DNA of 37,500 nucleotides, from NCBI GenBank assembly GCA_022599775.1, contig JAHZLQ010000022.1, positions 1 to 37,500 on the forward strand, read 5' to 3'. Both the position numbers and the translations under genes were made by a program. A model generated the notes under the pieces. That model ran no database searches, had not been told where the DNA came from, and saw only the letters and a program-made list of their open reading frames with translations. This document shows positions 23,592 through 33,542 of the stretch, piece by piece; within the stretch, counting starts at the first letter, position 1; the number at the start of each line of letters is the position of its first letter. This DNA comes from Gammaproteobacteria bacterium (lineage in GTDB: Bacteria > Pseudomonadota > Gammaproteobacteria > Nevskiales > Nevskiaceae).

Positions 23592-24604
23592 CCGCACTGG
23601 CCCTCGACCGCAGCGGACACCTCCGCCTTGGGCGCGCAATGCGCGTCGGTCCGGCCTTCGGCCTCGATGCCGAGACGGGCGAACAGGGCGCGATCGCGGA
23701 TGTTCTGCGGGTTCTCGGTGGTCAGCAGGCGATCGCCATAGAAGATCGAATTGGCGCCCGCGAGGAAACACAGCGCCTGCAGCTGATCGTTCATCTCGGT
23801 GCGGCCTGCGGACAGGCGCACGTAGGCGCGCGGCATCATCACGCGCGCCACGGCGATGCTGCGCACGAACTCGAACGGATCCAGTGGCTCGCCACCGGCC
23901 AGTGGCGTGCCCGGCACCTGGACCAGGTTGTTGATCGGCACGCTTTCGGGGTGGGCCGGCAGATTGGCCAGGGTCAGCATCAGTTCCACGCGATCCTCGC
24001 GCGATTCACCCATGCCGACGATGCCGCCGCAACAGGTCTTGAGCCCGGCATCGCGCACATTGGACAGGGTATCCAGCCGGTCCGCATAGGTCCGCGTGCT
24101 GATGATGTCCTTGTAGTAGCGCTCGGAGGTATCGAGATTGTGGTTGTAATAGTCCAGACCGGCTTCGGCCAAGCGCTGCGCCTGCTGCGGCTTGAGCATG
24201 CCCAGCGTGACACAGGACTCCAGCCCCAGTTCCTTGACGCCGCGCACCATCGCCTCGACCTTGTCGAGATCGCGCTCCTTCGGCGAGCGCCAGGCGGCGC
24301 CCATGCAGAACCGGGTCGCGCCATTGGCCTTGGCCTCGCGCGCGGCTTCCAGTACCGCGCCGACCTCCATCAACGCCTCCTTCTGCAAACCCGTCTCGAA
24401 GCGCACCGACTGCGGGCAATAGGCGCAGTCTTCGGGGCAGGCACCGGTCTTGATCGACAACAGGGTGGACAGCTGCACCGCGTTCGGGTCGAAATGTTCG
24501 CGATGCACGGTCTGCGCACGAAACATCAGATCGGAGAACGGCAGATCGAACAGCGCGGCGACCTCGGCACTGGACCAGTCGTGACGGATTTCGGTGGCGG
24601 ACAT
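23588..24604 (-). CDS. bioB: biotin synthase
   Basis: 338 aa radical-SAM enzyme inserting sulfur into dethiobiotin. The 4Fe-4S motif [11 protein letters not shown] (CxxxCxxC) follows the N-terminal [16 protein letters not shown] segment. [35 protein letters not shown] and [15 protein letters not shown] are all BioB hallmarks; the [26 protein letters not shown]-like end holds the conserved Arg and Cys for the second cluster. AGGAAG precedes the ATG at 24604. First gene of bioBFD, divergent from comF. Confidence 0.97.
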   Translation of the reverse strand: MSATEIRHDWSSAEVAALFDLPFSDLMFRAQTVHREHFDPNAVQLSTLLSIKTGACPEDCAYCPQSVRFETGLQKEALMEVGAVLEAAREAKANGATRFCMGAAWRSPKERDLDKVEAMVRGVKELGLESCVTLGMLKPQQAQRLAEAGLDYYNHNLDTSERYYKDIISTRTYADRLDTLSNVRDAGLKTCCGGIVGMGESREDRVELMLTLANLPAHPESVPINNLVQVPGTPLAGGEPLDPFEFVRSIAVARVMMPRAYVRLSAGRTEMNDQLQALCFLAGANSIFYGDRLLTTENPQNIRDRALFARLGIEAEGRTDAHCAPKAEVSAAVEGQCG

Positions 24605-24660
24605 CGCAGGCTTCCTGTGGTGGCTGGCTGACGGCGGCCGTGCCGCGGCAGAATGTGCTC

Positions 24661-24689
24661 AGTGTCGACAGCAAGCAGGAGGCTGTCAA
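24661..24689 (-). promoter_or_regulatory. predicted bioB promoter overlapping a short dyad
   Basis: On the minus strand TTGACA (24684-24689) stands 17 bp from GACACT (24661-24666), a perfect -35 with a weak -10. GTCGACA (24664-24670) and TGTCAAC (24684-24690) form an inverted repeat with one mismatch across it. It is not the TTGTAAACC-type BirA box, so a biotin operator is not claimed. Confidence 0.35.
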
Positions 24690-24692
24690 CTT

Positions 24693-25382
24693 ATGAAGAG
24701 CTTTCTGGTTGACGGCTGGCGACGGCTCAGCGCACCGGCCTGCCGCTTGTGTGCGGCCAGCGGGGCCGGCCCACTGTGCACGGCCTGCGTCGAAAGCCTG
24801 CCGTGGAACGATTGCGCCTGCGAACGCTGCGCGCAGCCCCTGTCGACGATGCAGCGGCTCTGCGCCCGTTGCCAGCGTCGCGCCCCGCCATACGACCACG
24901 CGGAGGCCAGCTTCCGACTCGAAGCGCCGATACAGCAGATGATCTACGGCCTGAAGTCGCACGCGCGTCTCGACAACGCCGAGCTGCTGGCACGGCTGAT
25001 GACGCGCGCACGGCCGAGCTTCGTCGAGGACCACAGTCTGCTCGTCCCGGTGCCGCTGTTTCGGCATCGCTTGCGTCGACGCGGCTACAACCAGGCGCTG
25101 GAGCTGGCGCGAGGTCTGGCGAAACGTCTGCAACTGCGCTGCGACGGTCTGGCGGTGACTCAGGTTCGTGCCAGCCGCGACCTGACCCGACTCAACCGCC
25201 CTGCGCGCCGCCGCGAGGTTCGTGGCGCCTACGCCGTTGATCCGGCGCGCGTTCGGGGCCAGGCGCTAGTGCTGGTCGACGATGTGATGACCACCGGCGC
25301 CACGGTCGAGTCCATCAGCCGCCTGTGCCGACAGGCCGGAGCGGCCAGCATCTCGGTGTGGACGGCCGCGCGCACGCCCTGA
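24693..25382 (+). CDS. comF: ComF-family phosphoribosyltransferase-like protein
   Basis: 229 aa. The N-terminal zinc part has CRLCAASGAGPLCTAC and CERCAQPLSTMQRLCARC (two CxxC pairs each), and the C-terminal PRPP-binding domain has LVLVDDVMTTGATVE. Family members (ComF/GntX) take part in DNA uptake for natural transformation, though the biochemical step is unclear. The ATG at 24693 has AGGAGG ten nt upstream, so the frame from 24594 is not used. The location next to bioB is common in gammaproteobacteria. It is not followed by other competence genes here. Confidence 0.92.
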   Translation: MKSFLVDGWRRLSAPACRLCAASGAGPLCTACVESLPWNDCACERCAQPLSTMQRLCARCQRRAPPYDHAEASFRLEAPIQQMIYGLKSHARLDNAELLARLMTRARPSFVEDHSLLVPVPLFRHRLRRRGYNQALELARGLAKRLQLRCDGLAVTQVRASRDLTRLNRPARRREVRGAYAVDPARVRGQALVLVDDVMTTGATVESISRLCRQAGAASISVWTAARTP

Positions 25383-25472
25383 GCCGCCATTCACGGCACA
25401 GCGAGGGCACAGCGCGCTTGTCAGGCCGGCACCACACCGGTTCAATGCGTCTTTGCATATCTCGTGAACTCG

Positions 25473-26705
25473 ATGACTTCGACGGCGCTGATCGAAAACG
25501 ATGCCGTGGTGCTCGGCCTGCTGGCCGTGACCCTGGGCGCGGTCTTCTGGACCTCGCAAAGCCCGCATCCCTGGCTGCGCGCGTTCTACAAATATGTGCC
25601 GGCCCTGCTGCTGTGCTACTTCATCCCAGCGGTCTACAACACCGTCGGCCTCATCGACGGCGAGGCCTCGCAGCTTTACTTCATCAGCTCGCGCTACCTG
25701 CTGCCGGCGACGCTGGTGCTGTTGACGCTGTCCATCGATCTTCCTTCGGTGGCACGCCTGGGGCCCAAGGCCGTCACCATGTTCCTGACCGGCACCGTCG
25801 GCGTGGTCATCGGTGGCCCGATCGCGATCCTGATCTGGCAACTGCTCTCGCCGGACACCGTGGACGGCGACACCTGGCGCGGCATGACCGCGATCGCCGG
25901 CAGCTGGATCGGCGGCGGCGCCAATCAGGCGGCGATGAAGGAGGTCTTTGACGTCGACAACAACCTGTTCGGAACCATGGTCGCGGTCGACATCATCGTC
26001 GCCAATCTGTGGATGGCGGTACTGCTATGGATGGCCGCCAACGCCGAACGTCTCGACGCCCGGCGCGGCGCGGACACTTCGGGCATCGCCGCCCTCCGGC
26101 AGCGCATCGAAAGCTTTCAGGCCGAAAACGCACGCATCGCCCGCCTGCCGGACCTGATGTTCATCATGGCAGTGGCCTTCGGCTGCACCGGTGCGGCGCA
26201 TGCGATCGGCGCGCCGATCGCCGCCTGGTTCTCGCAATTCCAGTGGGCGGCGCGCCTGTCGTTCGACAGCAGTTTCTTCTGGATCGTGGTGCTGGCCACC
26301 AGCTTCGGCCTGATGCTGTCTTTCACGCGCGTGAAGCGGCTCGAAGGGGCCGGCGCCTCGAAGATCGGATCGGCGATGCTCTACATCCTGATCGCCAGCA
26401 TCGGCATGCACATGAACCTCGGCGCGATTCTCAGCGACCCCAAGCTGTTCGGCGTGGGCCTGACCTGGATCGCGATACACGCCGGCCTGTTGTTGCTGGT
26501 CGGCCGCCTGATCCGCGCACCGGTGTTCTATCTCGCCGTGGGCAGCCAGGCCAACATCGGCGGCGCCGCCAGCGCACCGGTGGTGGCCAGCGCGTTCCAT
26601 CCGGCGCTGGCGCCGGTCGGCGTGCTGCTGGCGGTGTTCGGCTATGCACTCGGGACCTACGCGGCCTGGGCCTGCGGCCAGCTGATGCGGCTCGCCGCCG
26701 GATAG
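25473..26705 (+). CDS. DUF819 family membrane protein
   Basis: 410 aa integral membrane protein with about ten helices, among them VLGLLAVTLGAVFW, FMFIMAVAFGCTGAAHAIG and FYLAVGSQANIGGAASAPVVASAF. The GSWIGGGANQAAM and the GSQANIGGAASAPVVA signatures in the two halves point to DUF819 (YjcL-like), a family of transporter-like inverted repeats whose substrate is unknown. A short hydrophilic helix lies between the halves (about 195-225). No clear Shine-Dalgarno; the ATG at 25473 is the most natural start, with a GTG nine nt earlier possible. It is convergent with ubiA with only ten nt between. Confidence 0.85.
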   Translation: MTSTALIENDAVVLGLLAVTLGAVFWTSQSPHPWLRAFYKYVPALLLCYFIPAVYNTVGLIDGEASQLYFISSRYLLPATLVLLTLSIDLPSVARLGPKAVTMFLTGTVGVVIGGPIAILIWQLLSPDTVDGDTWRGMTAIAGSWIGGGANQAAMKEVFDVDNNLFGTMVAVDIIVANLWMAVLLWMAANAERLDARRGADTSGIAALRQRIESFQAENARIARLPDLMFIMAVAFGCTGAAHAIGAPIAAWFSQFQWAARLSFDSSFFWIVVLATSFGLMLSFTRVKRLEGAGASKIGSAMLYILIASIGMHMNLGAILSDPKLFGVGLTWIAIHAGLLLLVGRLIRAPVFYLAVGSQANIGGAASAPVVASAFHPALAPVGVLLAVFGYALGTYAAWACGQLMRLAAG

Positions 26706-26715
26706 TTCGGCAGCT

Positions 26716-27597
26716 TCAGAGGCAATCCAGCAACAGGCCGGCGAACACCAGCATGCCGAAGTAGTGGTTGTTGAGGAACGCCCGGAAGCAGGCGGTTGGC
26801 TCGCGCTCGCGCACTAGAAACTGCTGATAGACCGCGATTGCGGCGGCGCCGGCAAGACCCAGCCACCAGTAGCCGCCGCGGCCATTGAGTGCACCGGCCA
26901 GCAGCAGCAACCCCAGTGCACAGGCCTGCAAGGCGGCGGTGATGAGTCGGTCGTGACGCCCGAACAGGATCGCCGAGGATTTGACACCGATCTTGAGATC
27001 GTCCTCGCGATCGGCCATCGCATAGAAGGTGTCGTAGGCAATCGTCCAGCACAGATTCGCGGCCAGCAGCGTGCCACACAGCGGCCAGTCGACGTCGCCG
27101 CTGACGGCGACGAAGGCCATCGGAATACCCCAGGAAAACGCCACGCCGAGATGCGCCTGCGGCAAACCGTGCAGTCGCTTGGCATAGGGATAGCTGGCGG
27201 CGATCAGAACGGCCGGAATCGACCACAACACAGTCTTCATTCCGAGTGCGAGCACCAGCACAAAAGCCAGCGACACTAACACCACGAACAGTGCGAGCGC
27301 TTCCTTGGGCACGACGCGACCAGCTGCAATCGGGCGCATACGGGTCCGCGCCACATGCGGGTCGAACCCGCGGTCGGCATAGTCGTTGATCACGCAGCCG
27401 GCGGCGCGCATCAGCACAGTGCCAGTGATGAAGATCAGCAGAATCGCGATCGGCGGCATGCCATCGGCGGCGAACCACAGGCCCCACAGCGTGGGCCACA
27501 GCAACAGCGAAATGCCGATCGGCTTGTCGAAGCGCATCAGCAGCGCGTAGTCGCGCAGCTTCGCGGACAGTGGCGAGGTCTGCGTGGCGGAGTTCAT
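26716..27597 (-). CDS. ubiA: 4-hydroxybenzoate polyprenyltransferase
   Basis: 293 aa membrane prenyltransferase attaching the polyprenyl chain in ubiquinone synthesis. Visible: MRFDKPIGISLLLWPTLWGLW, the first Asp-rich motif AAGCVINDYADRGFDPHVART and the second segment CWTIAYDTFYAMADREDDLKIGVKSSAI with YDTxYAxxDxxDD. The start is the ATG at 27597. No Shine-Dalgarno is evident, and the leader contains the heptamer array at 27620-27672. Last gene of the recG set, convergent with DUF819. Confidence 0.97.
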   Translation of the reverse strand: MNSATQTSPLSAKLRDYALLMRFDKPIGISLLLWPTLWGLWFAADGMPPIAILLIFITGTVLMRAAGCVINDYADRGFDPHVARTRMRPIAAGRVVPKEALALFVVLVSLAFVLVLALGMKTVLWSIPAVLIAASYPYAKRLHGLPQAHLGVAFSWGIPMAFVAVSGDVDWPLCGTLLAANLCWTIAYDTFYAMADREDDLKIGVKSSAILFGRHDRLITAALQACALGLLLLAGALNGRGGYWWLGLAGAAAIAVYQQFLVREREPTACFRAFLNNHYFGMLVFAGLLLDCL

Positions 27598-27619
27598 GCG
27601 ACAAGCATAGCGCGCACGC

Positions 27620-27672
27620 CACGCCTCACGCCTCACGCCTCACGCCTCACGCCTCACGCCTCACGCCTCACG
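27620..27672. repeat. seven-copy CACGCCT tandem array upstream of ubiA
   Basis: CACGCCT is repeated seven times without error (27620-27668) and ends in a partial unit. On the sense strand the array reads AGGCGTG, each unit offering an AGG that can resemble a Shine-Dalgarno, and it occupies almost the whole recG-ubiA gap, 23 nt before the ubiA ATG. Confidence 0.9.
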
Positions 27673-27675
27673 CAA

Positions 27676-29793
27676 TCAGACCTGTCCGTAACGCTTGATG
27701 TCGCCGACCCAGCGTTCGATCAGACGGCTCGCCAAACCTGGGTGCTGTTCGAGCCAGCGGTCGGCCCAGACCTGCAGCGCCGGTATCCGTTCGGCATCGC
27801 GCACCGGATCGGCCACCTTGAGCCCGATCAGCCCGGTCTGACGCCGTCCCAGTATTTCGCCGGGCCCGCGCAGTTCGAGATCGCGTTGTGCAATCTCGAA
27901 TCCGTCCGTGGTCGAACGCATGGTTTGCAGCCGTGCCCGCGCGGTGTCGGACAGCGGTGGCTGGTACATCAGCACGCACTGGCTCTCGCGGCTGCCACGC
28001 CCGACGCGCCCTCTCAATTGATGCAATTGCGCGAGTCCCAAGCGCTCCGCATTCTCGATCACCATGATGCTGGCATTGGGCACATCGACGCCCACTTCGA
28101 TCACCGTGGTCGCCACCAGCAACTGTATCTCGCCGGCCTTGAAGCCATTCATCTGCGCGTCCTTGTCGGCCGACTTCATGCGGCCGTGCACCAGTCCCAC
28201 ATTGACATCGGGCAGCTCCTCGGTGAGCTGTCGCGCCACCGCTTCGGCGGCCTGCGCCTCGACTTCATCGGACTCCTCGATCAAGGTGCACACCCAATAG
28301 GCCTGGCGCGACTGGCGGCATGCTGCACGCAATCGCTCCATGACCTCATGACGCCTCGTGTTGCCGAGCACCACGGTGACGACCGGCGTTCGCCCGGGCG
28401 GCAGTTCGTCGATCACCGAAACGTCGAGGTCGGCATAGACGGTCTGCGCGAGCGTGCGGGGAATCGGCGTGGCGGTCATCACCAATTGGTGCGGCGACAG
28501 GCCATCCGGCCCCTTGTCACGCAATGACAGACGCTGGCCCACGCCGAAGCGGTGCTGCTCATCGACCACCACCAAGGCCAGCCGGCTGAACTGCACGGAC
28601 GCCTGGAATACGGCATGGGTTCCGATGATCACATTGGCATCGCCGCCCGCGATTGCGCTCAGCGTCGCATCGCGCGCGGACTTCTTCAGTCCGGACTTGA
28701 GCAGGGCGATGTGAACCCCCAGCGGCGACAGCCATTGCGCAAGATTGCGCGCATGCTGTTCGGCCAGCAGCTCGGTCGGCGCCATCAGCACCGACTGCCA
28801 GCCCGCCTGTTTGGCCGCCAGCATCGCGGCAGCCGCAACGACGGTCTTGCCGGAACCGACATCGCCCTGGACCAAACGCAGCATCGGTCTGGTTTGCGAG
28901 AGATCGGCCGCGACCTCGGCGATCACCCGTGTCTGCGCGCCGGTCGGGACGAATCCGAGCTGCGCTTGCAGCGCCGGCATTCCATCGATACGGGAGCGGA
29001 TCACCGGCGCCGGCCGTGATCGAACCTGGCGGCGTAACACCCGCATCACCAACTGGTGCGCCAGTAGTTCCTCGTCGATCAGTCGGAGCTGGGCGGGATG
29101 CGTCCCGGCGAGCAGCTGGGCCGCATCCACATCCGATGCCGGACGATGAATCGCACGCAGCGCATCCAGCGTCGCCGGTTGCGGCAGGTCGGGCAGCGAT
29201 TCTGCAAACGCGGCGTCGCGGGCGGCGATGTCCAGTGCCTGCGCAATCAGGCTGCGCAGCCGCGCCTGCGTGACCCCCGTAGTCAGCGAGTAGATCGGCG
29301 TGAGCTGCGCTTCCGCGCGTAGTTCGTCCTCGGAGTCGGCAAGCGTGTATTCCGGATGGATCATCTCGGCACCGCCTTGGCCGAAGCGGACCACGCCATA
29401 GGCACGCAGCCAACGCCCGCTGGCGAAGCTGCGTGTTTGCGCATCACCGAAGTGAAAGAACCGAATACGCAGCCAGTCGTCGCCGTCGTGGGCCGTCACG
29501 ATCAGCTGCCGCCGGCCGGTGTAGCGCACTTCGGCCCGGTCCACGCGCACACGCAGCAGAGCTTCGGCGCCATCGACCAAGCCAGGCAGCGCGGCGAAAT
29601 GACGGCGATCCTCGTAGCGGAACGGCAGATGAAACAACAGGTGCTGCACCTGGGTGATGTCCAGCGCCCTGAGCCGCGAGGCCAGATGCGGACCGGCGCC
29701 CTTGAGGAACTGAACCTCGGCATCGAGACTGAGAGGCGCTGGCACGCCGGATCGCGTGCCACGTGGCGGCGCCTTGCGCGTGCCCCCGGTCAC
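27676..29793 (-). CDS. recG: ATP-dependent DNA helicase RecG
   Basis: 705 aa superfamily 2 helicase that reverses stalled replication forks and branch-migrates junctions. Wedge (OB) domain about 15-190 (LLFHLPFRYEDRR), helicase domains with Walker A GDVGSGKT, motif II VVVDEQHRFGVGQ (DEQH), motif III TATPIPRTL and C-terminal QLRGRVGRGSRESQC. The GTG start at 29793 has GAGG five to six nt upstream; a slightly later start cannot be excluded. The N-terminus has a short extra Arg/Pro-rich head. It follows ridA by 38 nt and is followed by ubiA. Confidence 0.97.
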   Translation of the reverse strand: MTGGTRKAPPRGTRSGVPAPLSLDAEVQFLKGAGPHLASRLRALDITQVQHLLFHLPFRYEDRRHFAALPGLVDGAEALLRVRVDRAEVRYTGRRQLIVTAHDGDDWLRIRFFHFGDAQTRSFASGRWLRAYGVVRFGQGGAEMIHPEYTLADSEDELRAEAQLTPIYSLTTGVTQARLRSLIAQALDIAARDAAFAESLPDLPQPATLDALRAIHRPASDVDAAQLLAGTHPAQLRLIDEELLAHQLVMRVLRRQVRSRPAPVIRSRIDGMPALQAQLGFVPTGAQTRVIAEVAADLSQTRPMLRLVQGDVGSGKTVVAAAAMLAAKQAGWQSVLMAPTELLAEQHARNLAQWLSPLGVHIALLKSGLKKSARDATLSAIAGGDANVIIGTHAVFQASVQFSRLALVVVDEQHRFGVGQRLSLRDKGPDGLSPHQLVMTATPIPRTLAQTVYADLDVSVIDELPPGRTPVVTVVLGNTRRHEVMERLRAACRQSRQAYWVCTLIEESDEVEAQAAEAVARQLTEELPDVNVGLVHGRMKSADKDAQMNGFKAGEIQLLVATTVIEVGVDVPNASIMVIENAERLGLAQLHQLRGRVGRGSRESQCVLMYQPPLSDTARARLQTMRSTTDGFEIAQRDLELRGPGEILGRRQTGLIGLKVADPVRDAERIPALQVWADRWLEQHPGLASRLIERWVGDIKRYGQV

Positions 29794-29831
29794 CGGCGCC
29801 TCTTTCTTGCCGACGCTACGAGGTGCGGCGA

Positions 29832-30215
29832 TCAGCCCAGAACCAGTACCGCGTCCGCCTCGACGCGGGCCCCCTTGGGCAAGCTCGATACCCCGATCGC
29901 CGCGCGAGCCGGATACGGCTCCGGCATGTACTTCGCCATGATCTCGTTGACGCTGGGAAAGTGTGCAAGATCGGTGAGGTAGATGTTGAGCTTGGCGACG
30001 TCGGCGAGCGAACCGCCGGCAGCCACGGCCACCGCCGTCAGGTTGCGGAAGACCTGGTGGATTTCGGACTCGATCGAGTCGTTGACCATTTCCATGGTCT
30101 TCGGGTCCAGCGGAATCTGGCCGGAGATGTAAACGGTGTCACCGTGACGAACCGCCTGCGAATAGGTGCCGATGGCGGCGGGGGCTTCGTCGGTGTGAAT
30201 GATCTGCTTTGCCAT
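29832..30215 (-). CDS. ridA: RidA family enamine/imine deaminase
   Basis: 127 aa, the standard RidA (YjgF) length. It hydrolyses reactive enamine/imine intermediates such as 2-aminoacrylate. Visible: [48 protein letters not shown] and the C-terminal [23 protein letters not shown] with the conserved Arg that binds the carboxylate. It lies between spoT and recG, the place of trmH in Escherichia coli. Confidence 0.95.
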   Translation of the reverse strand: MAKQIIHTDEAPAAIGTYSQAVRHGDTVYISGQIPLDPKTMEMVNDSIESEIHQVFRNLTAVAVAAGGSLADVAKLNIYLTDLAHFPSVNEIMAKYMPEPYPARAAIGVSSLPKGARVEADAVLVLG

Positions 30216-30256
30216 GTGTCGTCTTGTCGTCGGAAATTTGTGAGGTGTGTTTTGTT

Positions 30257-32434
30257 CTAAACACGCGTGACCTTGGCCACATTGGAAAGTCGTCGGATGC
30301 GGCGCATGACCCGCGCCAGATGGGTCCGGTCGTGCACGGTGATGACGAAGCGCATGTCGGCGCTTTCGGTGTCGACGCGTTCGGCCATGTGGACGTTCTC
30401 GATGCTGGACTCGGCAGCGGCGATCTCGGACGCGATCGAGGCCAGCAGCCCGCGCCGGTTCGAGCCCTGTACACGCAGCTCGGCAACATAGTCCCCGGAC
30501 ACATTGTCGGCCCAGACCAGCGACAGCCAGTCCTGGGGAGAGATCTTGCGGTTGTGGGTCTGCTTGCAGTCCATGCGGTGGATCACGATGCCGCGCCCGA
30601 CGCTGATATGACCGCGTATGTCGTCGCCGGGGACGGGACGACAGCATTTCGCGTAATCGAGAATCAGGCCTTCGGTACCCTCCACCGCCAGCGGCGAGGC
30701 ATCGCCTGTCGCTGTCGTACCGCTGATGCGGGTCGCATCCGGCAAGAAGTGTCGCGCCACCAGCGGCGCCAGGCGCTGACCCAAGCCGATCGAAGAGTAG
30801 AGATCCTCAACGTCATCGAGACCGTAGAGCTTGAGCACCTCGTCGGCCTGCTCGTTCTTGAGCCGCGCCATCGGCAGCTTGAGCTCGCGCATCGCCTTTT
30901 CCAGCAGGCGGCGCCCGAGGCGGATCGCTTCGTCTTCGCGCTGCGTCTTGAGGTAGTGGCGAATGCACGAACGCGCCTTGGCCGTCTTGACGAAATTCAG
31001 CCAGGTGGCGTTCGGCCGTGCGTGATTGGCGGTGATGATCTCGATCGTCTGACCGTTCGAGATCGGCGAGTTCAGGGGTTCCAGATGCTGGTCGATTCGG
31101 GCAGCGACGCAGTGATCGCCGAGTTCGGTATGCACCGAATAGGCAAAATCGACCGGCGTGGCGCCGCGCGGCAGACGGCGGATTTCCCCTTTGGGCGTGA
31201 ACACGTAGACCTCGTCCGGGAACAGATCGACCTTGACGTTCTCGAGGAAGTCGATCGCCGCGGTACCACCCTGCATCTCGAACAGCGACGACAGCCACTC
31301 GCGTGCCCGTACCTGCGGCGCGGCGACCGAGGTTGTGCGTCCGCCCAGCTTGTACTGCCAATGCGCGGCAATACCGGACTCGGCGATGTGGTGCATGTCG
31401 CGCGTTCGAATCTGCACTTCGATCTTGCGCCCCTGAGGTCCCACGCAGGTGGTGTGCAAGGACTGATAGCCATTGATCTTGGGGTTGGCGATGTAGTCGT
31501 TGAACAGCTCGGACACCGGCCTGTAGACCGAATGCACGATGCCGAGACAGCGATAACAGTCGTCCAGCTTCGAGACCGTGATGCGAAAGCCCAACAGGTC
31601 CATGACCGCCGGCAGGCGCAGACGTTTGCGGCGCATCTTGGAGTAGATGCTGTACAGATTCTTTTGACGCCCGACCACGGTGGCGCCAATACCTTCGGCA
31701 CGCAGCGCTTTGGAAAGACGGCTTTCGATGTCGTTGATGATGGACTTGGTATCGCCGATCTGTTCCTTGATCGCCGCGGCAAACACCACCGCGCGATTCG
31801 GGTACAGGTTCGCGAACGCCAGATCCTCAAGCTCGGTGCGTATGAAGTGTATGCCCAGGCGCTGCGCAATCGGGGCGTAGATCTCCAGCGTCTCGCGCGC
31901 GATCCGCCGACGCTTAGCCGCTTCCATGACGCCGAGGGTGCGCATGTTGTGCAAGCGGTCGGCAAGCTTGATCAGAATCACGCGCAGGTCCTGCGTCATT
32001 GCCATCAGCAGTTTGCGGAAAGACTCGGCCTGGATTTCGGCGCGTGTCATGCCTTCGGCCTTGCGGAACTTGCTGACTCCATCGACGAGCTGCGCAATAT
32101 CCGCGCTGAAGTCCCGCGTGATCTCTTCCTTGGTGACGCCGGTGTCCTCGATGACGTCGTGGAGGATCGCGGCGATCAGCGTGGTGTGATCGAGCCGCAT
32201 GTCCGCGAGGATTCGTGCGACCGCAAGCGGATGGTAGATATACGGCTCGCCGGAGGTGCGGCGTTGGCCCTCGTGCAGCTGCGCGCCATACACATAGGCC
32301 CGGCGAACCTCGGCGACCTGCTCCTCCGGCAGATATTCGCCGAGCAGGCGCGTCAGTGCGTCGATGCCGAACGAACGCTCCACCCGCTGTGTGCGGATGG
32401 CGGTACCGATTCTTTGGATGACGGGCAGGTCCAT
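30257..32434 (-). CDS. spoT: RelA/SpoT bifunctional (p)ppGpp synthetase-hydrolase
   Basis: 725 aa. N-terminal HD hydrolase with [15 protein letters not shown] (the HDxxED metal motif, about residue 65) indicates active (p)ppGpp breakdown. Synthetase domain shows [17 protein letters not shown] and [14 protein letters not shown] domain [34 protein letters not shown] (about 390-450), Cys-rich conserved [25 protein letters not shown], and a C-terminal ACT domain ([20 protein letters not shown]). ATG at 32434 gives the standard SpoT opening; the frame to 32467 adds little. No Shine-Dalgarno is obvious. A strong hairpin separates it from rpoZ. Confidence 0.97.
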   Translation of the reverse strand: MDLPVIQRIGTAIRTQRVERSFGIDALTRLLGEYLPEEQVAEVRRAYVYGAQLHEGQRRTSGEPYIYHPLAVARILADMRLDHTTLIAAILHDVIEDTGVTKEEITRDFSADIAQLVDGVSKFRKAEGMTRAEIQAESFRKLLMAMTQDLRVILIKLADRLHNMRTLGVMEAAKRRRIARETLEIYAPIAQRLGIHFIRTELEDLAFANLYPNRAVVFAAAIKEQIGDTKSIINDIESRLSKALRAEGIGATVVGRQKNLYSIYSKMRRKRLRLPAVMDLLGFRITVSKLDDCYRCLGIVHSVYRPVSELFNDYIANPKINGYQSLHTTCVGPQGRKIEVQIRTRDMHHIAESGIAAHWQYKLGGRTTSVAAPQVRAREWLSSLFEMQGGTAAIDFLENVKVDLFPDEVYVFTPKGEIRRLPRGATPVDFAYSVHTELGDHCVAARIDQHLEPLNSPISNGQTIEIITANHARPNATWLNFVKTAKARSCIRHYLKTQREDEAIRLGRRLLEKAMRELKLPMARLKNEQADEVLKLYGLDDVEDLYSSIGLGQRLAPLVARHFLPDATRISGTTATGDASPLAVEGTEGLILDYAKCCRPVPGDDIRGHISVGRGIVIHRMDCKQTHNRKISPQDWLSLVWADNVSGDYVAELRVQGSNRRGLLASIASEIAAAESSIENVHMAERVDTESADMRFVITVHDRTHLARVMRRIRRLSNVAKVTRV

Positions 32435-32502
32435 GTCATGGTCAGTATAGAGGCCCGAACTGCCCAAGCGGGCAGCGCAGCGCCCGTTTGCTTGCCCTCA
32501 AT

Positions 32503-32533
32503 GAAAACGGCCCGCACTGAGCGGGCCGTTTTC
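32503..32533. terminator. strong intrinsic terminator between rpoZ and spoT
   Basis: GAAAACGGCCCGC (32503-32515) pairs perfectly with GCGGGCCGTTTTC (32521-32533) around a 5-nt loop, with T residues at the 3' side in both directions. It follows rpoZ by 45 nt and precedes the spoT ATG by 69 nt, so it limits read-through into spoT, which may have its own promoter after it. Confidence 0.85.
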
Positions 32534-32577
32534 GATTCCTGAGACGAACCACCCGAAACGGATGGACGCCGACTCGC

Positions 32578-32847
32578 TCAGAGGTCGAGCGCGTCCAGCG
32601 GGTCCAGCGCTTCGAGTTCAACCTTCGGCGCCTGAACGGCCGGCAGATCGGCTTCGTCCAGCACCTCGCGGTCCACGTGGCCTTCCGCGATCTCGCGCAA
32701 GGAAACGACGGTGGACTTGTGATTGCCCCAGGGAATCTTGGCTTCGGCGCCGCGCGCAAGCTGGCGAGCACGTTTGGCGGCCACCAAAGTCAGTTCGAAC
32801 TGATTCGGCAGTTTTTCCAGACAATCTTCGACGGTGACACGAGCCAT
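32578..32847 (-). CDS. rpoZ: RNA polymerase omega subunit
   Basis: 89 aa, the standard omega length. [31 protein letters not shown] followed by [14 protein letters not shown] are the omega signatures. It helps fold and stabilise the beta' subunit and forms part of a ppGpp site. GAAGG lies 8 nt before the ATG. Its acidic C-terminal tail (about [12 protein letters not shown]) is variable in the family. Confidence 0.97.
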   Translation of the reverse strand: MARVTVEDCLEKLPNQFELTLVAAKRARQLARGAEAKIPWGNHKSTVVSLREIAEGHVDREVLDEADLPAVQAPKVELEALDPLDALDL

Positions 32848-32885
32848 TGCTAAACCTTCAAAACACCAACAAAAGGGCGGGAATT

Positions 32886-33542
32886 CTATACCTTCCGCGC
32901 CGTGGAATCCAGCAGACGTTCGACCAGCCCGGCATGACGGGCCGAGGCCACGGGGCGGCTGAGTCGGCGTGCCACAAAGACGGCGATCAATTCATCCAGC
33001 GCCTGCGCAAAATCGTCGTTGACGATCAGATAGTCGTATTCGGCATGGTGCGCGATTTCACCGTGTGCCTCCGCCATGCGTTCGGCGATCGTTTCAGCGC
33101 TGTCCTGTCCTCGCGAATGCAGGCGTTGCTCCAGGACTTCGACCGACGGCGGCAGAATGAAGATGCCGATCGCCTCCGGCATCTGCGCCTTGACTTGGCG
33201 GGCGCCCTGCCAGTCGATGTCGAGGACCACATCGACACCGCGCGCCAACAGTTCTTCAGTCTTTGCGCGACCGGTGCCATAGCGCCGGCCGAACACTTCG
33301 GCGTGCTCGAAAAACTCTCCGTTGTCGATCATCGCCACAAATCCGGCTTCGTCGACGAAATGATAGTGCTGCCCATCGGTTTCGCCAGGCCGGCATTTGC
33401 GGGTGGTATACGACACCGAAATCTCCGCAGACATCTGACGGCGCGCGAGCTCGGCGATGGCCGCCCGTGTCAGCGAGGTCTTGCCCCCACCCGACGGCGC
33501 CGAAACGACGAACAGACCGCCGCGCTCCACCTCATTCGACAT
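32886..33542 (-). CDS. gmk: guanylate kinase
   Basis: 218 aa, GMP to GDP with ATP. P-loop [16 protein letters not shown] (a common variant of GPSGAGK), GMP-binding [35 protein letters not shown] and [22 protein letters not shown] with the lid. The start overlaps the end of yicC by 11 nt, and AGG lies inside the yicC end at suitable distance. The product GDP feeds GTP and hence (p)ppGpp made by spoT downstream. Confidence 0.97.
   Translation of the reverse strand: MSNEVERGGLFVVSAPSGGGKTSLTRAAIAELARRQMSAEISVSYTTRKCRPGETDGQHYHFVDEAGFVAMIDNGEFFEHAEVFGRRYGTGRAKTEELLARGVDVVLDIDWQGARQVKAQMPEAIGIFILPPSVEVLEQRLHSRGQDSAETIAERMAEAHGEIAHHAEYDYLIVNDDFAQALDELIAVFVARRLSRPVASARHAGLVERLLDSTARKV

Noticed and set aside
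24661-24690. BirA operator before bioB
   Set aside because: The dyad GTCGACA/TGTCAAC does not fit the known TTGTAAACC-type box.
27620-27672. CRISPR-like tandem repeat
   Set aside because: Units are 7 bp with no spacers and no cas genes nearby; it is a simple tandem array.
30209-32542. 777-aa open frame on the plus strand
   Set aside because: Antisense to spoT, ignoring its conserved motifs; no domain seen.
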